Positions 55,053 to 64,000 of a stretch of 64,000 bases of DNA are shown here, in pieces. Within the stretch, counting starts at the first letter, position 1, and the number at the start of each line of letters is the position of its first letter. A program made the translations under genes and the position numbers. The DNA is from Candidula unifasciata (lineage: Eukaryota; Mollusca; Gastropoda; Stylommatophora; Geomitridae), in assembly GCA_905116865.2 (NCBI GenBank), contig CAJHNH020000550.1, positions 67,501 to 131,500 of the forward strand. The letters are read 5' to 3'. The notes under the pieces were generated by a model, which did not search any database, had not been told where the DNA came from, and worked only from the letters and a program-made list of their open reading frames with translations.

Positions 55053-55255
55053 TTAAGAATGATGAGAACACAATGAACAGATTAAAAGGCCTACAGATGT
55101 CAGAAAAGAAATTAACTCAAAGGTTGACTAGTTAACCACATCCGAAGAAAGCAATCCACATTTTTTGGGCATGTCTTGAGAAGGGAAAAACTGGTGAATG
55201 CCGTGTCAGCAGGAAAGTTGGAGATAAGGGAAGAAAAGGAAGACAAAGAAAGTAT
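55053..55255 (+). pseudogene. LINE fragment, 3' piece, downstream of M5
   Basis: It resumes with an RMM..-like segment, then shifts to RRKQSTFFGHVLRREKLVN, then AGKLEIREEKEDKE, the R.RQ..FFGHV.RRE.LEN...GK(I/L)EGRR tail of LINE ORF2. It pairs with 54176-54336. Confidence 0.8.
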
Positions 55256-56016
55256 ACATATTTGTCAGTTTGGCATCATAGCATAGTGGTTTCTTGGTAA
55301 GAAAACCTATTGATAGAACATGTGATAAAACATATGATTGAACATGTGATAGAATGCTGTGCATGACCAGGTCCTTCTGTATATAGGTCCTTACAACTAA
55401 ATCACGGTACATTTTGGCGGAGTCCCCTCGAAAATTGGTTACTGGAAACGTTTCCATGTTGCATTGTGTGACATTTTAACGTGCTTACAAAGCTCTGTTT
55501 TCTGAATGTATTCGTATTACAAATCGACAAGCGGATATTGTGAAATGGATATACAAGATTTTCAAACTTTGCTGTTAAATAACAGCAATTTGAATTTAAT
55601 TTCACTGCAGACAGTCGTGTTGTGATGTGTGTGTCACTGTTTTTAGTCAGTAGTTTGAATTTTGGGGAACTGGCTGTTTATTCTTTTTCTACTTGGAATG
55701 TAGAAATCTTACTTTTGGGGAAAATACAAACAGGTAATTTAGAAGCCATATCTGGAGAATATCGACAGTTGTCAGGTGCAAACTATCTTGTGTTGGAAAA
55801 AAACTATTGCTTTCATATTGACTGTGCATAATTGGTGCAACCACACTGTGGATAAATTGTGTCGAAGATATTTCGGAGCTCTGGGTAAGTGCATAAAAAC
55901 AATATTTTATTTACTAACTAACCTCTCACAGCAAGTCACTCTTTGCCTCTTTACTAATTATTGACTAACAGTATAATTATATGTTGTAGAAGTACACTAA
56001 TAATATTATTATTTTT

Positions 56017-57360
56017 GTGAATTTTCTGCTTCCCGAACACTGGCTGTAAACTCTGGAAGAAACTTCTGGTTGTTCATCTACTTCTTATGTACATTTGCAG
56101 TTGTACGGTCTGTGTTAATTTTTGTGAATCTTCTGCTTCGCGAACACTGGCTGTAAACTCTGGCAGAAACTTCTGGTTGTTCATCTACTTCTTATGTACA
56201 TTTGCAGTTGTACGGTCTGCGTTCATTTTTGTGAATTTTATGCTTCGCGAACACTGGCTGTAAACTCTGGAAGAAACTTCTGGTTGTTTATCTACTTCTT
56301 ATGCACATTTGCAGTTATACGGTCTGCGTTAATTTTTGTGAATTTTCTGCTTTACGAACACTGGCTGTAAACTCTGGCAGAAACTTCTGGCTGTTCAGCT
56401 ACTTCTTATGCACATTTGCAGTTGTACGGTCTGTGTTCATTTTTGTGAATTTTCTGCTTTTGCGAACACTGGCTATAAACTCTGGCAGAAACTTCTGGTT
56501 GTTCATCTATTTCTTATGCACATTTGCAGTTGTACGGTCTGCGTTCATTTTTGTGAATTTTCTGCTTCGCGAACACTGGCTGTAAACTCTAGCAGAAACT
56601 TCAGGTTGTTTATCTACTTCTTATGCACATTTGCAGTTGTACGGTCTGCGTTCATTTTTGTGAATTTTCTGCTTCGCGAACACTGGCTGTAAACTCTGGC
56701 AGAAACTTCTGGTTGTTTATCTACTTCTTATGCACATTTGCAGTTGTACGGTCTGTGTTAATTTTTGTGAATTTTCTGCTTCGCGAACACTGGCTGTAAA
56801 CTCTGGCAGAAACTTCTGGCTGTTCAGCTACTTCTTATGCACATTTGCAGTTGTACGGTCTGTGTTCATTTTTGTGAATTTTCTGCTTTTGCGAACACTG
56901 GCTATAAACTTTGGCAGAAACTTCTGGTTGTTCATCTATTTCTTATGCACATTTGCAGTTGTACAGTCTGCTTTCATTTTTGTGAATTTTCTGCTTCCCG
57001 AACACTGGCTGTAAACTCTGGCAGAAACTTCTGGTTGTTTATCTACTTCTTATGCACATTTGCAGTTGTACGGTCTGTGTTAATTTTTGTGAATTTTCTG
57101 CTTCGGGAACACTGGCTGTAACTGGCAGAAACTTTTGGCAGTTCAGCTACTTCTTATGCACATTTGCAGTTGTACGGTCAGTGTTAATTTTTGTGAATTT
57201 TCTGCTTTGCGAACACTGGCTGTAAACTCTGGCAGAAACTTCTGGTTGTTTATCTACTTCTTATGCATATTTGCAATTATATGGTCTGTGTTAATTTTTG
57301 TGAATTTTCTGCTTCACGAACACTGGCTGTAAACTTCTGGTTGTTCATCTAATTCTGGAC
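56017..57360. repeat. Satellite of about 107-bp units, roughly 12.5 copies, derived from repeat C
   Basis: Each unit contains GAATTTTCTGCTTCGCGAAC, ACTGGCTGTAAACTCTGGCA, GAAACTTCTGGTTGTTCATC and CATTTGCAGTTGTACGGTCT. The ACTGGCTGTAAACTCTGGCA..CTGGTTGTTCATC part equals the minus-strand 3' region of repeat C. The array ends in TCTGGACTTTAGTCTTGT, the next piece of repeat C. Because 107 is not a multiple of 3, the recurring 94-codon ORFs drift between frames and are not genes. Confidence 0.93.
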
Positions 57361-57746
57361 TTTAGTCTTGTGTATGTTTCACAGCAGTATTTTTATGTGC
57401 TCAGTTTGATAAAGTACAAACATCAACCTCCCCAGCCCCCCCCCCCCCCACCTTACCCGGCTCCTCTGATGCAACAATACCCTCTCAGAATCAAAGTTCA
57501 AAGAGTTAGCACTGATATTTCTTTACTTTTGCTAGAATAGCTTTCAGTTTATTTCTACACATTGATATTTAATGTTCATGTTGACTGTAGCAAAAGCATT
57601 TTTGTTTGTCTGCCTTTATTGTTATATTTAAATAGCACACATATTTACCTTAAAAATGACATATAGTTCTATAAAATATGTCGAAATTAATGAAACTGTA
57701 GTTTAATTTGTGTATACATCTCCTCGATTAAAAACTGTTAACACAG

Positions 57747-57873
57747 AGGGACTCCATTTTTGCACAAGAACGGAAATCCTAGTTGGCCTATAAATAGAGA
57801 AGGCCGTGGCGTGACTGACATGCTTACCAACAATATGATGAATAGACTTAAGGATAAGTTTGTACAGTTGTAA
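57747..57873 (+). CDS. Candidate terminal exon of an unrecognised gene
   Basis: After acceptor-like TTAACACAG, one base completes a codon. The frame then reads GTPFLHKNGNPSWPINREGR and GVTDMLTNNMMNRLKDKFVQ, L, stop (57871-57873). The composition looks like protein and an in-frame stop lies just upstream of the acceptor. The polypyrimidine tract is weak, no upstream exon is found and I recognise no family, so this may be chance. Confidence 0.3.
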
Positions 57874-58221
57874 CTTAGTCTCTCATGGCTCTATGTGTTT
57901 TATCATATAGCATAGCAAATGACAAAGTTGTATTTTGAAAGGGTTTAGAATTGGGCACTTAGGCCATCTTACATTCTGCCCTTCTGGCAAACTGTTAGTT
58001 GACAGTAGCTGGCTGGTTACAGATGTGGACTGTAAGCAAACAATATAATAGTAAATTCTGGCTAAAGTTTTTATGTTAAAAACGTAGAATAGTTTCTTTC
58101 TCTTGAAATATTTGTTGAACTGCATTTAAGAATTTTTGCATTATCTACATTCATGAATGCTTGCATTAATACTTGTTGCATATAGTTATCTGTAAATACA
58201 TTTATTGCATTTCTTTGTCTG

Positions 58222-58640
58222 CCTGTCTCTCATTGTTTCTCTTTCTCTGTCTCTCTCTCTTACATACACACTTTCTTGTCATTTTTAACAGACTTTCTCA
58301 CGCAAAAACATTTTCTTTTATTTGCAATATCTCTCTCTTACACACTTTCTTTCTTCCTCTCTTTTTCTTACATACACATTTTCTTTGTCTCTCAGTTAAC
58401 ATACTTTCACTCTTACATACTTTCTCTTGCACACACACTTTCTCTCTCACAAAATGCTTTCTCTTTCTCTCTCTCTTGCTTTCCCTCTGTCTTTTATATA
58501 CACACTTTCTCTGTCTTTCTTATATACATAATTTCTCTGTCTCTCATGTGCACATGTGTGCACACACACACACACACATGCGCACGCTTATTTCCTGTCT
58601 TTGATTCTGTCTTTCTCTCTTCCTGTGTGCATTTATGTCT
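58222..58640. repeat. CT-rich low-complexity tract with short (CA)n
   Basis: Imperfect CTCTCTTT/TACACACTTT repeats give rise to long Leu/Phe/Ser-rich ORFs in several frames. These are compositional artefacts. Confidence 0.9.
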
Positions 58641-60342
58641 CCAACACGCCTTTACGCATGCATGCACACACGCAGACACCCACTAATTCGCTTAAATGTT
58701 ACCAAGACATTGTAAGCAGTGACTAAAACTGGTTTTATGTAACTGTTTCACACATAGTGAATAACATGTTTGTTTTTACCTTGTAGATGACAATATAGTT
58801 CTACCAAAGGTTTGATTAGTTACCTGGTGTAGATGGAGTGAAGACCATTAAATTATAGTTTTCATTTTTTCCTTGCTTGAATTTGATTTGTGTCTTAATT
58901 TTCTCTGTCTTAGTACAGTCTTCAACTTTATTTGTTTTCTCTACACACGACATTAATTTAATACTATCATTCCTCAACTGTATTGTTTTATGCCTATGTT
59001 TCATGCAGTATTGTTTTGTGTTTTTTTATTTCTTAGGTGCATGTACTGTTATAAATATCTGATTCCATGTTTTATCATTTGAACATTCCATAACTTTGCT
59101 TGTTTATCTGGTTTAACTTTTGCTCATTTTATTATGTTTCTGTGATCATGTTTTTTAATTTTTTTTTAATTTTTAAAATAATATTCTAAGAATTAAGCTA
59201 GTCAATCGGTGGTTAAACTTCCAATGATGTACCAAACATAGAATTGATTTTATATAAAATTGCATGCTAAATAGTGTACTGAGATTATGTAAAAAATATA
59301 TATATATATTTATATAAAAATTAAGACTTAGTGAAAACTTATGAAAAGGTTGTTCATCATATTACACAAAATAATGTTTCAAAATACAGGAGCTAATAAT
59401 AAGATAATATACCAAAAACATGTACAAATTTAAAACAAATGCACTAGATAATACAGCATACTCAACGTAAATTTGAGGGGAGGGGGAAACTATCTTTACT
59501 GTATTCACCACCGCTTCTAGGGCCAAACTCAGGACATCAGTATGGTTAAGTAATCTCCTTGACTGCCATGGCTGGTGCAACATTTGGTTGTGTGGTGGTT
59601 AGCGCAGTTAATCATCAATACAGTGAAGTGCCAGCAAAATCTGAGCTCTTATCACAAATTAGAAGAGAAGGAGTAGATTATCCAATCTCATATAAATCAG
59701 TGATTATTGAGGATTATTTTCACAGCACTCTGGACAGATCCATAAATGCTCATGTTTTCTCAGTAGCTCTAAAAGAGTAAACGACTGATGGCGCCAATTC
59801 TGTGTTGATTAATCAAAGGTCTTGTGCTCTTGTTGAAATGTTCATATCTTGCAGCTCCAGTTGCACCCGTATGTCCATCATTCTGGACAAAGATACAGAT
59901 CCATGCCCTTAGCTGAGTTTGTCTTTGCAGTAAATGCTGCATATGACATTGATGATATCACTTCTGTCCAGTACTGAACCAGTTGTTTGGTATATGTGAA
60001 GTCTTATCACTTAGCAACTTTCCCTAACTGGCTTCTATTTATGTCAGGATATGTCTTCAAATATACTTTAGATAAAGTTTTGTTGACTTATTTACCTGTT
60101 ATCTTTGAAAGTATGAGTATTTGAAATAGAACTATGAGTCATCTTGGAGTTAAAATGTAAACGCTGTTCATTTATTGTAAAAGAATTTTTTTGTGTATAA
60201 CTATTCTTATGCTTTTTGAAGGAAGAAGAATAAAGTGTAATTTTGAAAAGTGGGCTTTTTTTTAAAAATTTCAATAACACATTGCACCTGCACCTGTCAC
60301 CCCCTTTTCTTTATTTTTAAATAATTCATTGCTAACTTTTAG
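58641..60342. other. No gene identified
   Basis: AT-rich sequence with no recognisable repeat. The ORF at 59559-59780 (73 codons) has no motif. Confidence 0.35.
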
Positions 60343-60466
60343 TGAACAATGATGATTTGCCGAGGATGAGACAGAATATGATGACCGTCAGACATCTGTT
60401 GTCAGTGTTTCGTAGTGAAATACAAGGGAAACAAGAGAAAATGAGGAGTGCCATATACCACTCCAG
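60343..60466 (+). CDS. Candidate internal exon A of an unrecognised gene
   Basis: Between acceptor CTAACTTTTAG and donor CCAG|GTAGGA lie 2 + 120 + 2 bases in an open frame: NNDDLPRMRQNMMTVRHLLS then VFRSEIQGKQEKMRSAIYHS. In-frame stops lie just outside both splice sites. Its phase matches candidate exon B at 62602. No family is recognised and the upstream exon is not found. Confidence 0.35.
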
Positions 60467-60740
60467 GTAGGAGAACTGGTGCAAATCAGGCTGTAATCTG
60501 TGCCTGGCAGTGATGAAGAGGAGTGGGTAGTCAGAAGAAAGTTGTGAGGGTAAGGTTCTAGCCATAACCCCATGGCATCTCCCCAGTGTCATGTGGACTT
60601 GGTAATCATGCGTATCTACAGCCCTCTCTCACTGTACACCAGGGTCTTGATTTTTCTTAGTGATTAACTGGGCATTGTTTTAAAGGTCAATATTTTGTAT
60701 GCGTTTTTCCTTCAAAGAAGCAAATATAATAATACTATTC

Positions 60741-61650
60741 CAGAAGACTGATGCAAATGAGTCTTTTATGAATTCAGCCAAACATATTGTATGGTTCTAG
60801 AAGACTTCTATAAAGAAAAAAGACTTTTATGAATTCAGCCAAACATATTGTATGGTTCTAGAAGACTTCTATAAAGAAAAAAGACTTTTATGAATTCAGC
60901 CAAACATATTGTATGGTTCTAGAAGACTTCTATAAAGAAAAAAGACTTTTATGAATTCAGCCAAACATATTGTATGGTTCTAGAAGACTTCTATAAAGAA
61001 AAAAGACTTTTATGAATAGAGCCAGACATAACTGTATGGTTCCAGAAGACTGCTGTAATTAAGACTTTTATGAATAGAGCCAGACATAACTGTATGGTTC
61101 CAGAAGACTGCTGTTATTAAGACTTTTATGAATAGAGCCAGACATAACTGTATGGTTCTAGAAGACTTCTATAAAGAAAAAAGACTTTTATGAATAGAAC
61201 CAGACATAACTGTATGGTTCCAGAAGACTGCTGTAATTAAGACTTTTATGAATAGAGCCAGACATAACTGTATGGTTCCAGAAGACTGCTGTAATTAAGA
61301 CTTTTATGAATAGAGCCAGACATTACTGTATGGTTCTAGAAGACTGCTGTAATTAAGACTTTTATGAATAGAGCCAGACATAACTGTATGGTTCCAGAAG
61401 ACTGCTGTAATTAAGACTTTTATGAATAGAGCCAGACATAACTGTATGGTTCCAGAAGACTGCTGTAATTAAGACTTTTATGAATAGAGCCAGACATAAC
61501 TGTATGGTTCTAGAAGACTTCTATAAAGAAAAAAGACTTTTATGAATAGAGCCAGACATATTGTATGGTTCCAGAAGACTGCTGTAATTAAGACTTTTAT
61601 GAATAGAGCCAGACATAACTGTATGGTTCTAGAAGACTGCTGTAATTAAG
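60741..61650. repeat. Minisatellite with two unit types (58 and 61 bp)
   Basis: About fifteen units all share AAGACTTTTATGAAT and TGTATGGTTC(T/C)AGAAGACT. The 61-bp type carries TCTATAAAGAAAA and TTCAGCCAAACATATT; the 58-bp type carries GCTGTAATT and AGAGCCAGACATAAC. 61-bp units dominate the left end and recur singly among 58-bp units further right. Confidence 0.95.
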
Positions 61651-61890
61651 AAGAGACCCACTGCCTCCCCAACAAGCCTGTCATACAAGTCAATTAATTT
61701 GGGGCTTCTTTCAAAGTCGGAGTGCATCTGCCAGAGAGGCAAGGAACCGACAGTCTGCATACAAATGAGTCAGATCTGTAAAACCGATGTGCATGCAACA
61801 CTCAGGTTCTAGAATAGGACAACAGTCCAGAAGTGGACAAACAACCAGAACTTTCCGCCAGAGTTTACAGCCGGTGAATGTGAAGAAGAA
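61640..61890 (+). repeat. Interspersed repeat C (plus), inside the 58/61-bp minisatellite
   Basis: It runs AGAGACCCACTGCCTCCCCA, AAGTCGGAGTGCATCTGCC, AGGAACCGACAGTCTGCATA and GAGTTTACAGCCGGTGAATG to GAAGAAGAA. Minisatellite-like TGTTCTAGAAGACTGCTCTA resumes right after it at about 61898. Confidence 0.85.
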
Positions 61891-62029
61891 TTGTACTGTT
61901 CTAGAAGACTGCTCTAAAGGATTCTTCTCTGAAAAAGACTGTAAATGTGTTTTGTTTATGTTAGTCATGACCCTGCTGTTCTTCTTATATTCCTTAAAAA
62001 AACAGTCTTTTAAAAGATTTAAAAGACTT

Positions 62030-62260
62030 TCGAATCAGCCATGTGCACATGTGGATTAACACCTGAAACAACAGATCACGTACTCTAAGACTGTCCCAAA
62101 TACAAAATATTATGGCGAAAACTTTTTGGCCAAGAGAAAGTTTAATACAAGCCAAACTTTACGTGTCACTGATTGTATTACAACAGACAGTGAAGTTTAT
62201 ACTAGCTTTTTGAGGCCTGAGCAAGCTGATTTGGGCAAATCGGAACTTCTCAATCAACAC
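62030..62260 (+). pseudogene. LINE ORF2 zinc-knuckle-like C-terminus
   Basis: The frame reads SAMCTCGLTPETTDHVL, stop, DCPKYKILWRKLFGQEKV. The C-x-C...H..x..C spacing with CG..PET.DHVL.(D/E)C.KY is typical of the C-terminal end of RNase H-bearing LINE proteins. Stops follow. Confidence 0.75.
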
Positions 62261-62601
62261 TGCATCAGTTGTGTGTACCTTACATAATGATTCGCACATG
62301 GCTCCATATTAGTTTATAATGTTTGAAGCTACCATTAAAATAGTCAAATAAGGTTGCACTAACGTTTTTCTCTGTAAACAAGTCTATATTCCCACACATG
62401 TAGGTGCAAACTGATCCGATTCACTACTGTTGTCATTTTCAGACAGTGCATTTTCTGATTTCATGTTCAAGTGGCCCTGGTTACCAATGTTCTGAACACA
62501 AGCACGAGCCAACAAATGTGCCTTTCTGAAGCTCTGAAATCGTTTCATTCAGATGTTTTCTAATAATTAAAATGTTGAAATTTTTTTTTTAAAGTGATTA
62601 G

Positions 62602-62659
62602 GACGGCAAATTTACAACAGCGGCAGGCAGCTGAGCGGTCAGCTGTTCGTTCTGATGAG
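62602..62659 (+). CDS. Candidate internal exon B, phase-compatible with exon A
   Basis: The acceptor is a long T-run followed by AAAGTGATTAG. One base then 19 codons read TANLQQRQAAERSAVRSDE, and the donor is GAG|GTAAAT. Joined to exon A, the AG plus G make Arg and the frame stays open. The helix-like, charged composition fits protein, but I recognise no family. Confidence 0.35.
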
Positions 62660-63897
62660 GTAAATCCAGGAGGACCCATTTCATCTGTGAAGGATGTGCT
62701 AGTCCCCCATATTTGCATCAGAAGGACAGTTTCAGACAGAACCATAATCATACTATGGCTAAGATGCATTGACATATTTGCAGCTACAGTCTGTGTATAA
62801 CTACAACGTTAATATTTTATGTGTATGGGATTATAGGTCCTGTTTTTTCTACTTTTTTTTTAAAATTTATTCAGCACTGTATGGAAACATAGAGCCTCTG
62901 AGTGATAAACTAACCCAGAAATGTATAATAATTTTTGAATTTGTTAGGAGACTGAATAAACGTTGAAATGTTATTCTCAAGTATAGGTGTTTGCTGCGCT
63001 TGTGGCTGCAAAACCATGGTAAGCGGAGATTTTTAGGGTGACATTGTGTCCTTGTGAACATAACACTTGCTGCATTCTCTTTTCATACTAGCTATAACAG
63101 TTTGAAACAAAAACATATCAGATTCAAAATGTAAATTTATTCCTTCTTTTTTTAAATATATATTTTTGTAGGGATTATAAATATATCACATTCTCAATTG
63201 GCATTTTGTTTATCACCTCCCCTTTTGCCATTTTTGTAAAGGGAAATTAATGTGAGCCAAGTCTGTCAAAATTCATGGGCCTAAAAGAGCTGGAGACAAC
63301 ACTGCAGATATATTTCAAGTGAACAAAAAAGAAGAAGAAAAAGAAGTCTTAAAAAATAATATTGAAACAGTTCCTTTAATATAAATGTGATTGTTTTAAT
63401 TTAAATATTATATATTGTGATTATATGATACAAAATACATTAGTGCCATAAGTTCAAATCCCCACATAGGCACGTTTGGATAATTATATAGATTAACACA
63501 AAAATAGGAATCACTCTCAATGGTGAGTGTGACTATCAAGACCTGATCACATTAGAAAAACTCTTCTATAGCTACAGCATGGCTATCAATGTGCCATGTA
63601 TGTCTTTACATCTTATGCTTATTCAGGAAACTTACAAATCTCTGACAACATATTTGTCCATGTAAAGTTGTGTATTTGGCCTCTGTGGAAGTATCACACC
63701 CATGTGTTTGGTGGTAGGTATAAAAAAGGCATTTTTGTTTTGCCTTGTTAAAAAAATTAATTTTAAAAATGTAACAAAAGTTAAAAGAAATGAAAAAATG
63801 AAAACACATTAAATGTTGGGTGGGACTCACAGAAGAGGCAATAACATATCACACATTGCTCTGGATTGAGGGATTTAAACCAGCTAGTGTGATAGGA
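62660..63897. other. No gene or repeat identified
   Basis: AT-rich sequence. No continuation exon for candidate exon B is recognised. Confidence 0.35.
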
Positions 63898-64000
63898 TAA
63901 TTCCCCCAAGAATAGACCAACTGTTCCATAACAAGCATGTCGTTAAAGTAGACTAATTAGGGATGTTTCCTTTAAAGTCTGAGTGCATCGACCTAAAAGG
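63898..64000 (+). repeat. Interspersed repeat C, cut by the window end (plus)
   Basis: It begins AATTCCCCCAAGAATAGACC, continues AACAAGCATGTCGTTAAAGT and AGACTAATTAGGGATG, and ends mid-element at GTCTGAGTGCATCGACCTAA. Confidence 0.75.

Noticed and set aside
56301..57332. Five recurring ORFs of 65-94 codons that look like a Cys-rich gene family
   Set aside because: They repeat every 107 bp within a satellite whose unit is not a multiple of three. The frames drift, and the sequence derives from repeat C.
58173..58686. Leu/Phe/Ser-rich ORFs of 136 and 143 codons resembling membrane proteins
   Set aside because: Low-complexity CT-rich DNA yields such ORFs in several frames. There is no splice or start context.
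58787..58809. A 23-nt microexon between a good acceptor (TTTTTACCTTGTAG) and GTTTGA
   Set aside because: The donor is weak and its phase does not join to candidate exon A, so there is no independent support.
60741..61650. CRISPR-like or regulatory array
   Set aside because: The 58- and 61-bp units are contiguous tandem repeats with no unique spacers.

Overview
The window is animal nuclear DNA. It is AT-rich, its genes are split by GT-AG introns of 0.5 to 5 kb, and most non-coding sequence is made of short interspersed repeats, small inverted-repeat DNA transposons, dead LINE fragments and tandem arrays. Both recognisable proteins are clearly metazoan. The tRNA-derived SINEs and the RNase H-bearing LINE remnants look like those of molluscs, and a gastropod-like mollusc is my best guess. 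That assignment is an inference from repeat style, not a proof.

Two complete protein genes were assembled exon by exon, both on the + strand. The first (2747-13381, 6 coding exons, 379 aa) is RIBC2, a RIB43A-family microtubule inner protein of ciliary and flagellar doublets. The second (26076-48728, 15 coding exons, 514 aa) is inosine-5'-monophosphate dehydrogenase (IMPDH), the rate-limiting enzyme of de novo guanine nucleotide synthesis. All reading phases close, and the key catalytic residues fall at the same numbers as in human IMPDH2. IMPDH intron 13 has a GC donor. The two genes have unrelated jobs (axoneme structure and nucleotide synthesis), so their adjacency implies no pathway.

Layout. 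1-2746: upstream sequence with repeats and a long (TA)n tract. 2747-13381: RIBC2, with introns holding SINEs, two transposons with clean target-site duplications (one carrying inverted telomere-like motifs) and an AT-rich minisatellite. 13382-26075: a 12.7 kb repeat-dominated gap with LINE fragments (reverse transcriptase, RNase H, C-terminal tail), a dead mariner-like transposase and a second copy of the transposon found in RIBC2 intron 1. 26076-49165: IMPDH and its 3' UTR, with introns full of antisense LINE pieces, SINEs and two minisatellites. 49166-64000: repeats within repeats, including a small hAT-like element, a TTAA element inside a LINE, another TTAA element inside a minisatellite, a 107-bp satellite grown from an interspersed repeat, and a 58/61-bp minisatellite. 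Three short stretches near 57.8, 60.4 and 62.6 kb look like exons of an unrecognised gene or genes, at low confidence.

I found no bacterial, viral, CRISPR or operon-like system. The unusual content is in how the mobile and tandem elements are nested, which allows several insertions to be ordered in time.
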